Assembly: GCF_035593985.1 (NCBI RefSeq)
Contig: NZ_CP141587.1
Span: 620,001 to 684,000 of the forward strand
Reading direction: 5' to 3'
Origin: Sphingomonas sp. LY29
Lineage (GTDB): Bacteria; Pseudomonadota; Alphaproteobacteria; Sphingomonadales; Sphingomonadaceae
Length of the DNA stretch: 64,000 nt
The stretch's first letter is position 1; each line of letters begins with the position of its first letter. Below, one piece after another: positions 8,190 through 16,367 of the stretch. Below the pieces are notes generated by a model, which had not been told where the DNA came from, did no database searches, and saw only the letters and a list, made by a program, of their open reading frames with translations. The position numbers and the translations under genes are program-made.

Positions 8190-10225
8190 CAGAAGGCCTG
8201 ACCCAGGCTGACCGTGACCGCGATCCGGCTGTCATTCTCCTGCCGGTTGAGCGGCGTTCCCACGTCGATGCGGATCGGGCCGAAGCTGGAGTAATAACGA
8301 AGGCCGATGCCCGCGCCGAACTGCCAATTGCCCATGTCAGGAACCGGCTTGGTCGACAGCGTGCCCCCATCGATGAACGGAACGATCCCGAAATTGCCGC
8401 CGAAGCTGCTCAGGCGGATGCGCGCTTCCAGGCTGAATTCGGCCAAGCTGCGCCCGCCGATCGGATCGCCATTGAGATCCTGCGGGCCAAGCCGCTGGTA
8501 GCCGTAACCGCGCACCGATCCGCCACCGCCCGCGTAGAACCGCCGCGACGGCGCGACGTCGTCGCGGGTCGCCCCGACGATGGTGCCCAGCCTGACGCGT
8601 CCGGCCGCGACCACCCGCTCACTGACCGAGCGGTAGGCGCTCGCGTCGAACTGCGCACGTGCATAGGGAAAGGTGCCGCCCTGGAAGCTCAGCTCGGGCG
8701 AAACCCGGCCGAGCAGGCGGAAGCCCTTGGTTGGGTCGAGCAGGTCGTCGGTGCCGTCATAGCCAAGGCTCCCCGGCAACGCGGCGATGAAGAAGGTCCG
8801 GCGCCGCTCCTCGCCCGTCGCTTCGATCGTATCTCGCTCCTTGGTGGCGATCAGCTCGGCGCCGAGGCTCCACGTCCATTTCTTCTGCCAGATGAAGTTG
8901 CTCTGGCGCTCGAAGCCACCCGACAGCGAGATCGTCCGCGCCTCATAGGCGTCGCGATCGACATGACTCGCGAGCGCCTGGGCGCTGAGCACTTGGTCGC
9001 GCCGTCGCCAGTTGGCGCGGCGAAGCGACACCGACGCCAGTTGCTCCTGCGTCCCCGCGACGCCACGAAGCGTCAGCGCGCCCTCAGGATTGAAGAAGTT
9101 GCGATGCTGCCAGCTCGCTTCGGCGCGGAAGCCTTCGCCCGTGCCGAAACCGACCTCGCCCGCGATCGTCCGCGCCGGCGCCGGGTCGAGCTTTACCGCC
9201 AGGTCGATCACCCGGCCCTCGTCGCGCGGCACCTGCGTCACCTCGACCGAGGCCACCAGTCCGGTCGCAATCAGCGCACGGCGAAGGTCGTCGACCTCGC
9301 TCTGTTCGAACCGATCGCCCGGGCGGAAACGCGCGATCAGCCCGACGTGACGCGCCGAGAATGGCGGCTCGCCAGTGACGGTGATCTGGCCGAACTTGCC
9401 GACCGGTCCGGGCGCCACCGGCAGGACGAGCCGGGCGACCTGCTGTTCATGATCGACGACGATATCCTGCTCGCCAACCTTGGCCGTGGCGAAGCCGCGC
9501 TCGCCAAGCGCGACCTGCAGCGCGATGCCGGCATCGATCACCTGTTGCGCCACGACCGGATCGCCCGCCTTGACCGCGAACGCCTCGCGCAAACGCGTCG
9601 CCTCGGCGCCGGCGGCCTGATCGAGTCCGGGGAGCTCGACCGTCTGGAACGTGTATCGAGCGCCCGGCACCGCCGCGAGCTCGACCGACACGTCGCCGCC
9701 GCTCGGCTGGATGAGCGTTTCGACCGTCGCGTCGTAATAGCCCTGGCTGCGCAGGATCTCGGCCAGCAGTTCGGCATCGGCACGCGCACGGCGGTCGATC
9801 TGCGCGGCGTTGGTGTCGTCCTTGCGCTCCGCTTCCAGCACCGACCTCTTGTCGAATTCCTCGCGGACGGTCGCCGCCAATTCCGGATCGAGCGCCTGCA
9901 ATCCGCTCAGCGACCAGCGGCTGTCGAGCGACGCACTGGCATCGCTGACCTGCTCGGCGGCTTCCTCGACCGCCTCCTCGGCAGTGTCCGGCGCAACGCC
10001 TTCGACCGTCGGCGGAAGCTCCGGGTCGGGCGTGTTCAAATCGGGCCAGTCGACGCCAAGGTCAGGCATCGGGTCAAGCGGCGCCGACGGATCGAGTTCA
10101 CCCGGCTCGACCGGCGGCAGCGGCGGCGCCGTCTGCGCACGCGCGGGCGCGGCCCCGATCGCGATGACGGCGCAGCCTGCCCATAAAATGTCGGCGGCTG
10201 TTCGCCCCGCGCCCCGCTTACTCAT
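8189..10225 (-). CDS. tamA: Outer-membrane translocation module TamA (Omp85 family)
   Basis: This 678-aa protein has a signal peptide (cleavage after APARA, about residue 30), an acidic and proline-rich linker at about 32-75, POTRA domains in the middle, and a C-terminal 16-strand Omp85 barrel ending in aromatic VTVSLGQAF. The barrel contains a GxRGY-like lid-loop motif (SVRGYGYQ). I preferred ATG 10225 (MSKRGAGRTA) because the signal peptide follows directly; an upstream in-frame start would add 48 low-quality residues. It partners TamB, encoded immediately downstream with a one-base overlap. Confidence 0.92.
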   Translation of the reverse strand: MSKRGAGRTAADILWAGCAVIAIGAAPARAQTAPPLPPVEPGELDPSAPLDPMPDLGVDWPDLNTPDPELPPTVEGVAPDTAEEAVEEAAEQVSDASASLDSRWSLSGLQALDPELAATVREEFDKRSVLEAERKDDTNAAQIDRRARADAELLAEILRSQGYYDATVETLIQPSGGDVSVELAAVPGARYTFQTVELPGLDQAAGAEATRLREAFAVKAGDPVVAQQVIDAGIALQVALGERGFATAKVGEQDIVVDHEQQVARLVLPVAPGPVGKFGQITVTGEPPFSARHVGLIARFRPGDRFEQSEVDDLRRALIATGLVASVEVTQVPRDEGRVIDLAVKLDPAPARTIAGEVGFGTGEGFRAEASWQHRNFFNPEGALTLRGVAGTQEQLASVSLRRANWRRRDQVLSAQALASHVDRDAYEARTISLSGGFERQSNFIWQKKWTWSLGAELIATKERDTIEATGEERRRTFFIAALPGSLGYDGTDDLLDPTKGFRLLGRVSPELSFQGGTFPYARAQFDASAYRSVSERVVAAGRVRLGTIVGATRDDVAPSRRFYAGGGGSVRGYGYQRLGPQDLNGDPIGGRSLAEFSLEARIRLSSFGGNFGIVPFIDGGTLSTKPVPDMGNWQFGAGIGLRYYSSFGPIRIDVGTPLNRQENDSRIAVTVSLGQAF

Positions 10226-10296
10226 AAGCGATATGCCTAGGGCGGCCCTCGACGCTGCGCTACTGCCTTCGCGCAACAGCGTTGAAAAAAAACGAC

Positions 10297-10527
10297 TTAG
10301 TGAACCGTCCCGGTGACCGCCCGATCGCTGAGCGTGACGATGACCCGCTCGATCTGCCGCCAGTGGCAAAAGCGGATGACATTGCCCTTGTCGCGGCTGC
10401 TTTCGGCGCGGGCTGCGGCCTCGAATCCCGCATCGTCGCCATAGGCATCGATCAGCATGGCGGCATCGGTCAGCGCGGCGCGACCGGAGATGAAAAGCGT
10501 GGGGTTTTCGACGTCCATCACCCCCAT
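10297..10527 (-). CDS. Small conserved hypothetical protein
   Basis: About 76 aa, soluble, starting MGVMDVENPTLF (ATG 10527) or three codons later at MDVEN (10518). The C-terminus RFCHWRQIERVIVTLS followed by VTGTVH looks well structured and resembles short conserved proteins I associate with sphingomonads, but I know of no function. The TGA is followed on the same strand by an eight-T run (10284-10291) without a clear stem. The gene is divergent from the small membrane protein at 10628. Confidence 0.6.
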   Translation of the reverse strand: MGVMDVENPTLFISGRAALTDAAMLIDAYGDDAGFEAAARAESSRDKGNVIRFCHWRQIERVIVTLSDRAVTGTVH

Positions 10528-10627
10528 TAACCCGCGCCCTGTTTCGGATCGGGTGACGGACGCGGTCAACGAAGCGTCAACCATGTCCTTGCTTGCTCCG
10601 CAGCGGGATGGTGGGCATGGACGGGCC

Positions 10628-10798
10628 ATGGCCAAGCGCACCCCCGCCGCAGGCGGAATCTTTCTCTTTCTGACGCCGGTCCTCGGCGCGCTGTATGGCG
10701 CCGGTCGCGGCGAGCCGATCCAGTGGATGCTGGTCGGCTTCGCGGTCGGAGTCGTGATCGCGCTGATCGTCTGGCTTATCGATCACCGTCGGGGCTGA
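10628..10798 (+). CDS. Small two-helix membrane protein
   Basis: A 56-aa protein starting MAKRTPAAGG, with two predicted TM helices (about residues 10-27 and 32-52) and a basic C-terminus (DHRRG). The gene's end overlaps the 3' end of the convergent acetyltransferase gene by 23 bases. No function can be assigned. Composition and start context look like a real gene, but size limits certainty. Confidence 0.55.
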   Translation: MAKRTPAAGGIFLFLTPVLGALYGAGRGEPIQWMLVGFAVGVVIALIVWLIDHRRG

Positions 10799-11243
10799 TG
10801 TCGAAATGAAGGACGCTCTCTCGCACGCCTAATTTGTCGTAGAGCGCGACCGCTGGCTCATCGGGCGGATCGGCCTGCACGAAGATCATCCAGGCGCGCA
10901 TTTCGCGAGCGATCGGCTTCAGCGCCTCGATCAACGCCGTCCCGACACCGACGCGGCGGTGCTCGGCGCGGACCGCTAGATCGTAGATGTACACCTCCCG
11001 CCGCGCCTGCTCGAACTTGGGCAGTCCGTAAGCGGCAAGCGCGCCGACAATGTCGTCAGCCTGGAATGCGGCCAGCATGATGAAGTCCGGATTGGCCAGC
11101 AATTCGGTGAGATAATCATCGTCTGGCGGCGCCGACAGATAGCTTTCCGGATCTTCGAACACCTGCGCGAAGAGTATGTTGGCCGCGCGCATCGATGGCA
11201 GGTCGTCGCGTCCGAGGCGTCGGATTTCGACGCCAGCGCTCAC
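10776..11243 (-). CDS. GNAT acetyltransferase of the AAC(3)-I (gentamicin 3-N-acetyltransferase) type
   Basis: The 155-aa GNAT protein has the acetyl-CoA loop HRRVGVGTAL (about residues 95-104). It matches the AAC(3)-I family along its length: AFEDxxxY-like QVFEDPESY, the KFEQARREVYIYDLAV block, the IFVQADPPDEPAVALYDKLG block and a C-terminal REsVLHFDI. Known relatives acetylate the 3-amino group of aminoglycosides such as gentamicin; whether this chromosomal copy does is unknown. The GTG start at 11243 overlaps the stop of the S24 repressor gene (GTGA), so the repressor gene is translated just before it. Confidence 0.8.
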   Translation of the reverse strand: MSAGVEIRRLGRDDLPSMRAANILFAQVFEDPESYLSAPPDDDYLTELLANPDFIMLAAFQADDIVGALAAYGLPKFEQARREVYIYDLAVRAEHRRVGVGTALIEALKPIAREMRAWMIFVQADPPDEPAVALYDKLGVRESVLHFDISPDGDR

Positions 11244-11890
11244 GCGATCCGCCGCCCCGACCAGATGACGCGGCCGATGCAGTCGATCTCGTCGAGTCCA
11301 CAATCGGGAAGGTCGCCATAAGCCGGATTGTCCGACTGGACCGTCACCCTCCTTCCAACCGGATGAAGCGCCAGCCGCTTGACGAGCAAGGTGCCGTCCA
11401 CCCGCAAGACCCAGATTCCGTCGCGCAGATGGTCGTGGCACGCCGCCAGGTCGACCAGGATATCGTCGCCCGCATTCAATGTCGGTGCCATCGAATCGCC
11501 CTCGACCCGGATCACCGACAGGCTCGACGCCGGTGACGACGTCAGTGCGCGCAGCCACTTTGCGTCGAACGCGAAATAGGGACGGCTCCGCTCTTCCCCC
11601 GGAATCGCGCCCGGACCCGCTGACGCGCGCACGTCGCTCCGGGTCACGGCGATCAGCGTGTCGGGGGTCGCGAGTGTTTCGCCCGGCGGGCCGCCAAGCA
11701 TCGATTCGGGAATGTCGAAATATCGCGCCAGCGTGCGCCGCTCCGATTCGCCCAGACGGCGCGGCGTTCCTTTCCTCAGGAACTGCTGAATATAGGCGTC
11801 GTTGCGCCCGACCAGCCGAGACAAGGCCGCAAAATTTTCGCCGCGCTCACTGCACAGCCGTTCCAAAGTGGCCCGAGCGTCCTCTGTCAT
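11240..11890 (-). CDS. XRE/S24-type repressor with LexA-like autoprotease domain
   Basis: This 216-aa protein has an N-terminal helix-turn-helix (about residues 15-60, with GRNDAYIQQFLRKG as recognition region). It has a C-terminal S24 signal-peptidase-like domain with the nucleophile Ser133 in EGDSM and the general-base Lys171 in LLVKRL. An Ala-Gly at about 91-92 (RASAGPG) could be the self-cleavage site. ATG 11890 was chosen because the upstream in-frame extension crosses the promoter and palindrome. The palindromic operator at 11915-11934 sits at the expected promoter, suggesting autoregulation. The downstream acetyltransferase gene is coupled by GTGA. Confidence 0.88.
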   Translation of the reverse strand: MTEDARATLERLCSERGENFAALSRLVGRNDAYIQQFLRKGTPRRLGESERRTLARYFDIPESMLGGPPGETLATPDTLIAVTRSDVRASAGPGAIPGEERSRPYFAFDAKWLRALTSSPASSLSVIRVEGDSMAPTLNAGDDILVDLAACHDHLRDGIWVLRVDGTLLVKRLALHPVGRRVTVQSDNPAYGDLPDCGLDEIDCIGRVIWSGRRIA

Positions 11891-11902
11891 GAACGCGATC
11901 CT

Positions 11903-11934
11903 AACTATAAGTTTTTTCCTAGACAAGTAGGAAA
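11903..11934 (-). promoter_or_regulatory. Palindromic operator and promoter region of the S24 repressor
   Basis: TTTCCTA (11915-11921) and TAGGAAA (11928-11934) form a perfect 7-bp inverted repeat with a 6-base spacer, 24 bases before the repressor ATG. An adjacent AACT-ATA-AGTT palindrome (11903-11913) provides a TATAGT-like -10 on the minus strand, with TTTCCT as a possible -35. The dimeric repressor encoded next to it is the obvious binder; the site also lies between two divergent transcription units. Confidence 0.6.
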
Positions 11935-11985
11935 TGGATTGGAATTTACACACACGCCGAGTCGATCCGAACGGGAAGACAAAAC

Positions 11986-12159
11986 GTGAATATCATTCGT
12001 GACGTGGAAAACTTTTTGAAGCAACGCAACATCGCACCGACCCGATTCGGACGCGACGCCATGGGCGACCCCCGCTTCGTATCCGACCTTCGCAACAGGA
12101 GGGAGCCCAGCCCCCGGACGGTGAAGCGCCTGCAGGCCTATCTGAAGAATGCACGATGA
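11986..12159 (+). CDS. Small HTH-like conserved protein
   Basis: A 57-aa protein starting at GTG 11986, with a GGGAAG ribosome-binding site 7 bases upstream (11973-11978). The segments NFLKQRNIAPTRFGRDAMGDP and FVSDLRNRREPSPRTVKRL resemble a compact phage-repressor-like helix-turn-helix seen in small alphaproteobacterial proteins. It is divergent from the S24 repressor with the palindrome between them. Its TGA overlaps the ATG of the next gene (ATGA). It is under 60 codons, so easily missed. Confidence 0.65.
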   Translation: MNIIRDVENFLKQRNIAPTRFGRDAMGDPRFVSDLRNRREPSPRTVKRLQAYLKNAR

Positions 12160-12488
12160 TGAAACTGGCCCTGTCCCCCGCCGCGGCCGGCCTCCTTCGC
12201 GCCTTGCTTGCCCGCGCCGGCATCGATCGCGATAGGATTTTGCTTACCGAGTTCCGATCGGTCGATTGGCAATCGCTAACCTTCGTTGGCGAGCGTCACC
12301 AGATCCATGTGCGTATCCCCTCCCCCGGCGCCGAAGAGGTCACCCATCGCCTCCTCGACGGACTGGCGGATGCAGAATTTCACGTGCCCGGGCAGATCGT
12401 CGCCGACATCGCGCTGGAACATGAGCCGACGAGCAACGCCGACGGCTCGATCTTACTTCAACTGGAAGCGCTAACCCTGTTCGAATGA
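12156..12488 (+). CDS. Conserved hypothetical protein, about 110 aa
   Basis: Starts MMKLALSPAAAGLLRALLARAG and ends LQLEALTLFE. It is soluble, with mixed alpha/beta character and a recognisable core DRILLTEFRSVDWQSLTF and GQIVADIALE. I recall similar short proteins in sphingomonads but no function. The ATGA overlap with the preceding HTH-like gene implies one transcript, divergent from the S24 repressor. Confidence 0.75.
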   Translation: MMKLALSPAAAGLLRALLARAGIDRDRILLTEFRSVDWQSLTFVGERHQIHVRIPSPGAEEVTHRLLDGLADAEFHVPGQIVADIALEHEPTSNADGSILLQLEALTLFE

Positions 12489-12492
12489 TCGA

Positions 12493-12960
12493 CTAACGGA
12501 GCGAGGTCCGGATGTTGGCCAGCGCGGCATAAAGCGCTTCGCTGGCATCGACGACCGCGGCCTCGCCCACCACCGGCGCTGGCGCGGCGCGTTCGCCGAG
12601 GAAATCGGAAATCCGCACGACAAGGTCGCCCGGACTGGCCCCGTTCGCGTCGAACAGGCGAACGACCCTTGAGCTATTCTCGACCGGGACGAGCGGATCA
12701 TCGAGTAGCAGCGGCTCTTCCTCCACGCACTCGTCGAAACTCTCCACCTCAAATCGCTGGAGAAGCAGGTGGTCGTCCGATGCGAACGTCTTCCACACCG
12801 CAAACGCCGCCAACAGCGACGCGAGCGCAACCGCACCCACTACCGGAATCGGCTCCGCACTAAGCCGCCACGCCGCCCATGCGGTGGCGGCGACCAGCAA
12901 CAGCGCGGCTCCGATCAGTATCGGCAGTTCGGCGGGATGGGTTCGATAATCATTCTTCAC
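12493..12960 (-). CDS. Two-TM membrane protein of unknown function
   Basis: The 155-aa protein has two N-terminal TM helices (about residues 13-31 and 38-56). A soluble acidic domain follows, with FDECVEEEPLLLDDPLVP in its first half. ATG 12960 follows GGGGTGAAG. The acidic cytosolic or periplasmic tail has no family I recognise. It stands alone between the small + strand pair and the PfpI-like gene. Confidence 0.65.
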   Translation of the reverse strand: MKNDYRTHPAELPILIGAALLLVAATAWAAWRLSAEPIPVVGAVALASLLAAFAVWKTFASDDHLLLQRFEVESFDECVEEEPLLLDDPLVPVENSSRVVRLFDANGASPGDLVVRISDFLGERAAPAPVVGEAAVVDASEALYAALANIRTSLR

Positions 12961-13009
12961 CCCGCCGATCTAGCCGACAATCCTTGCCAGCCGGTTTAGA
13001 CCGGACCCG

Positions 13010-13549
13010 TCATCGCGCCTCGATCGCCGCGATCAGCGCGTCGGTGAACGCCGGGACGTCGTCGGGATTGCGGCTGGTGACGAGATTGCCGTCGGTCACC
13101 GCTTCCTTGTCGACGACATTGGCACCGGCATTGCGCAGGTCGGTGCGGATCGACGGCCAACTGGTTGCCGTTCGCCCGCGCAGAATGTCGGCCTCGGCAA
13201 GAAGCCACGGCCCATGGCAGATCGCCGCGACCGGCTTCCCCGCCTGATCGAACGCCTTCACCAACGCGATCGCGCCGTCTTCCATCCGCAACCGATCGGG
13301 ATTGCCCACTCCGCCGGGCAGCAGCAGCGCGTCATAGTCGTCCGCATTGACGTCGGCGATGGTCAGGTCGGGCTTGATCGTCTTGCCCGGTTCGTCGTGG
13401 ACCGTCCCCATGATTTCCTCGGTATCGGGCGACGCGAGCGTGACCTTCGCACCCTTGTCCAATAGGCGCTCGCGCGGGCCGAACAGCTCGCTCTCCTCGA
13501 AGCGGTTGGTGGCCATGATCAGCACCTTGGCATCGGCAATTTTCGGCAT
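13010..13549 (-). CDS. DJ-1/PfpI-family protein (type 1 glutamine amidotransferase-like)
   Basis: The 179-aa protein has the family core LLLPGGVGNPD (about 76-86), the nucleophile elbow AAICHGPWLL with Cys111-His112, and an upstream Glu in FEESELF (Glu21). This arrangement fits PfpI/YhbO-type proteins, described as proteases, deglycases or stress chaperones. The start ATG 13549 follows AAGGAA. An upstream in-frame extension runs into the topoisomerase start and is unlikely. The gene is divergent from topoisomerase IB. Confidence 0.88.
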   Translation of the reverse strand: MPKIADAKVLIMATNRFEESELFGPRERLLDKGAKVTLASPDTEEIMGTVHDEPGKTIKPDLTIADVNADDYDALLLPGGVGNPDRLRMEDGAIALVKAFDQAGKPVAAICHGPWLLAEADILRGRTATSWPSIRTDLRNAGANVVDKEAVTDGNLVTSRNPDDVPAFTDALIAAIEAR

Positions 13550-13632
13550 CGAATTTCCTTGTCTCGTTGGGGTCGCGGAACAACAGGGCGGTTCCGCCGC
13601 TATGAGGTCAACTAACGAAGGACGGCCGATCA

Positions 13633-14640
13633 ATGTTGCGTCATTCATCCGACAGCGAACCCGGTTTCACTCGAAAGAAGCAGGGCCGTGCCTGGGCCTA
13701 TTTCGACGTCGACGGAAAGCGGATTACCGACCGCGACGAGATCGACCGCCTCAACGCGATCGCCCTTCCCCCCGCCTACACCGACGCCTGGTACTGCAAG
13801 GATGCCAACGGCCATATCCAGGCGACCGGCAAGGACGCACGCGGCCGCAAGCAATATCGCTACCACACCGACTTCCGCGCGAAAAAGGATGCGTCGAAAT
13901 ACGACAACTGCCGCGAGTTCGGCGAAGCGCTGCCAAAGCTTCGCAAGCAGGTCGAAAAGGACCTTAGGAAACGCAGTCTCGAGCGCGACACCGTCGTCGC
14001 CGCGGTCATCCGCCTGCTCGATCGCGAACATATCCGCGTCGGCAATGAGCAATATGCCAAGGCCAACAAGAGCTTCGGCGCCACCACGCTCCGCTCGCGC
14101 CACCTCAAGCGCAGCGGCGCCAAGCTGAAGATGCGCTTCACCGGCAAGCACGGCATCGTTCGCGAAGTCAGTGTGACCGACGCCAATTTGAAACGCATCG
14201 TCAAGAAGTGCGAGGATTTGCCGGGCCAGATGCTGTTCCAATACGTCAACGGGGACGGAGAACCGCATCCGGTGACCAGCTCCGACGTCAACGACTACAT
14301 CCGCGACGCGACCGGCGGGGCGTTCACCGCCAAGCATTTCCGCACTTGGGGCGCGAGCGTCATCTTCTTCGATCAGCTGCTCAGCTCGGCCGAGGGCGAG
14401 CGGCAGACGCTGAAGACCGTTCTGGAGCCAGTCGCCGAGGCGCTTGGCAACACCCCGACGATGAGCCGCAAATCCTATGTTCATCCCTGCCTTATCGAGG
14501 CCCTGCAGGAGGATCCGCGCGATCCGCTCAACGGCATGAAACGGCCCCGGGCGCGGCGGCGGCTGACCACGGCAGAGACCGGCTTCCTCAAATTCCTGAA
14601 GAAGAAGCCCCGTCGCGCACGGCGCCGGAAGGCCGCCTGA
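13633..14640 (+). CDS. DNA topoisomerase IB (poxvirus/bacterial type)
   Basis: This 335-aa protein matches the bacterial homologues of poxvirus topoisomerase I. It has an N-terminal beta domain (GRAWAYFDVDGKRI), then the catalytic domain with Arg in IRVGNEQYAK (about 135), KxxHxR-like TAKHFRTW (about 233-239), and nucleophile Tyr282 in SRKSYVHP. It relaxes supercoils by a transient 3'-phosphotyrosine. The strongly basic C-terminus (KKKPRRARRRKAA) probably aids DNA binding. The start is ATG 13633 after GAAGGACGG. Confidence 0.93.
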   Translation: MLRHSSDSEPGFTRKKQGRAWAYFDVDGKRITDRDEIDRLNAIALPPAYTDAWYCKDANGHIQATGKDARGRKQYRYHTDFRAKKDASKYDNCREFGEALPKLRKQVEKDLRKRSLERDTVVAAVIRLLDREHIRVGNEQYAKANKSFGATTLRSRHLKRSGAKLKMRFTGKHGIVREVSVTDANLKRIVKKCEDLPGQMLFQYVNGDGEPHPVTSSDVNDYIRDATGGAFTAKHFRTWGASVIFFDQLLSSAEGERQTLKTVLEPVAEALGNTPTMSRKSYVHPCLIEALQEDPRDPLNGMKRPRARRRLTTAETGFLKFLKKKPRRARRRKAA

Positions 14641-14686
14641 CCGCACAAAGGTTGATCGACCCGCCCGCGAACGCCAAAAGCCCGCA

Positions 14687-15844
14687 ATGCCCAATTTCAG
14701 CCAGCTTCTAGCCGTTCTACCGGCCCGCGTTCCGCAACTCGACCGGCCGGTGACCGGCACCTTCGACTGGATCGCCGCCAACCAGTCGGGCCTTGCCGTC
14801 GGTGCGGTGGTGGCGGCCGGCATTGTCGCCGCGATGCTGGTGCTGCGGCGGTTCGGCACCTCGCTCATCGCTCGCGACCCGCCCGTGACCGGCTGGAAGC
14901 TGGTCGCCGGCCACGTCCTGTCGCGCACCAGCATCGCGTTCATGGTCGTTGCCGCGGTCGAAATCGTCGCCAACTACACCGACATCCCCGGCCCGCTCGA
15001 GCGCGGGGCGGACATCGCCTTCCTGGTCGTCGGGGCGTTTCAGGCGGCGATCTGGGCGCGTGAACTGATCCTCGGGCTTGTCCGTGCCAAGGCCGGCGAC
15101 GATCCGGGAGCGACCACGCTCGGCAATGCCATGTCGCTGATCCGCGTCCTGGTTAGCGTCGCCGCCTTCGCCATCGCCGCGATCGTCGTGCTCGACAATC
15201 TGGGCGTCAACGTCACCGCGCTCGTCGCCGGCCTCGGAATCGGCGGCATCGCCATCGGCCTTGCCGCGCAGGGCATTTTCTCCGACCTGTTCGCCGCGCT
15301 GGCGATCGTGTTCGACCGACCGTTCCGCCGCGGCGACACGATCCGCTTCGACAAGGCGGTCGGCACTGTCGAGCGCATCGGCCTCAAGACCACCCGTATC
15401 CGCTCGCTCACCGGCGAGCAGATCATCATGGCCAACACCAAGCTGCTCGAGCGCGAGTTGCACAACCTCGCCGACGGCCGCGTTAGGCGAACGACCTTGC
15501 TGTTCGGCCTGACCTACCAGACCCCGCCGGAAAAGCTGGCTCAGATCGACGCGATCGCTCGCGAAGTCGTCGAAGGCTGCAAGGGTTGCCGCTTCATCCG
15601 CTGCGCAATGACGACCTTCGGCGCGTCGAGCCTCGACCATGAGCTCGTCTTCGAGAATCGCACCCTCGACGCCGACCGCCTCGCGCATGACCGCGGCGCG
15701 ATCATGATCGCGCTGATCACGCGTTTCGCGTCGGAGGGAATCGAGTTCGCATATCCTACTCAGGTGTCCTACACGGCGGCACCCGACGGGTCGCTCGTGC
15801 TCCCCTACACCGAGCAGGTGATCACGGAACGCGCCCTTCCGTAG
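14687..15844 (+). CDS. MscS-family mechanosensitive ion channel
   Basis: A 385-aa inner-membrane protein with several N-terminal TM helices. It has the MscS pore helix signature VTALVAGLGIGGIAIGLAAQ (about 176-195) followed by the beta domain entry FDRPFRRGDTIRF. It releases osmolytes upon hypo-osmotic shock. The length and extra N-terminal helices are in the range of YnaI/MscS-like channels. The start ATG 14687 has no strong RBS. It is 46 bases after topoisomerase IB and may share its transcript. Confidence 0.9.
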   Translation: MPNFSQLLAVLPARVPQLDRPVTGTFDWIAANQSGLAVGAVVAAGIVAAMLVLRRFGTSLIARDPPVTGWKLVAGHVLSRTSIAFMVVAAVEIVANYTDIPGPLERGADIAFLVVGAFQAAIWARELILGLVRAKAGDDPGATTLGNAMSLIRVLVSVAAFAIAAIVVLDNLGVNVTALVAGLGIGGIAIGLAAQGIFSDLFAALAIVFDRPFRRGDTIRFDKAVGTVERIGLKTTRIRSLTGEQIIMANTKLLERELHNLADGRVRRTTLLFGLTYQTPPEKLAQIDAIAREVVEGCKGCRFIRCAMTTFGASSLDHELVFENRTLDADRLAHDRGAIMIALITRFASEGIEFAYPTQVSYTAAPDGSLVLPYTEQVITERALP

Positions 15845-15899
15845 CGTCGCCGTCGCGGGGGTTGTCAGCGGCCTTTGGCGGGGCCTAGACCCGTCGCCG

Positions 15900-16355
15900 A
15901 TGCCCATCGCTTTCCTCGACGAAATCCGCAGCCGCATCGGCTCCGCCATCGGCACGTCCGATTGGATCGAGGTCGCACAGGACCGCATCGACGCCTTCGC
16001 CGACGCGACCGAGGATCGGCAGTTCATCCACGTCGATCCTGCCGCCGCCGCGCAGACGCCGTTCGGCGGGACGATCGCGCACGGTTTCCTGTCGCTGTCC
16101 CTGCTCAGCCGCATGGCCGCCGACGTCATGCTCGTGCCCGACACGACGAAGATGGCGGTCAATTACGGACTCGATCGCGTCCGCTTCATCGCCCCCGTTC
16201 GCGCCGGAAAGCGCGTCCGTGGCCACTTCACGCTCGATGCCGTCGACGACAAGGCGCCGGGCCAGCTTCTTTGCCGCCACACCGTCACGGTCGAGATCGA
16301 GGGCGAGAAAAAGCCTGCCCTCACCGCCCAGTGGCTCGGCCTGATTTTCACCTAA
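15900..16355 (+). CDS. MaoC-like (R)-specific enoyl-CoA hydratase
   Basis: The 151-aa hot-dog fold protein carries the hydratase-2 motif: FADATEDRQFIHVDP (Asp/His pair, about residues 36-50) followed by FGGTIAHGFLSLSLL. Such proteins hydrate trans-2-enoyl-CoA to (R)-3-hydroxyacyl-CoA. The thiolase gene begins 12 bases downstream with an AAGGAG RBS, so they form a short operon acting on acyl-CoA intermediates. Confidence 0.88.
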   Translation: MPIAFLDEIRSRIGSAIGTSDWIEVAQDRIDAFADATEDRQFIHVDPAAAAQTPFGGTIAHGFLSLSLLSRMAADVMLVPDTTKMAVNYGLDRVRFIAPVRAGKRVRGHFTLDAVDDKAPGQLLCRHTVTVEIEGEKKPALTAQWLGLIFT

Positions 16356-16367
16356 GGAGAATATCCC

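Noticed and set aside
4132..10186. Several long plus-strand ORFs opposite tamB and tamA
   Set aside because: Ser/Arg/Pro-rich shadow frames; the minus-strand proteins have signal, POTRA, barrel and DUF490 features.
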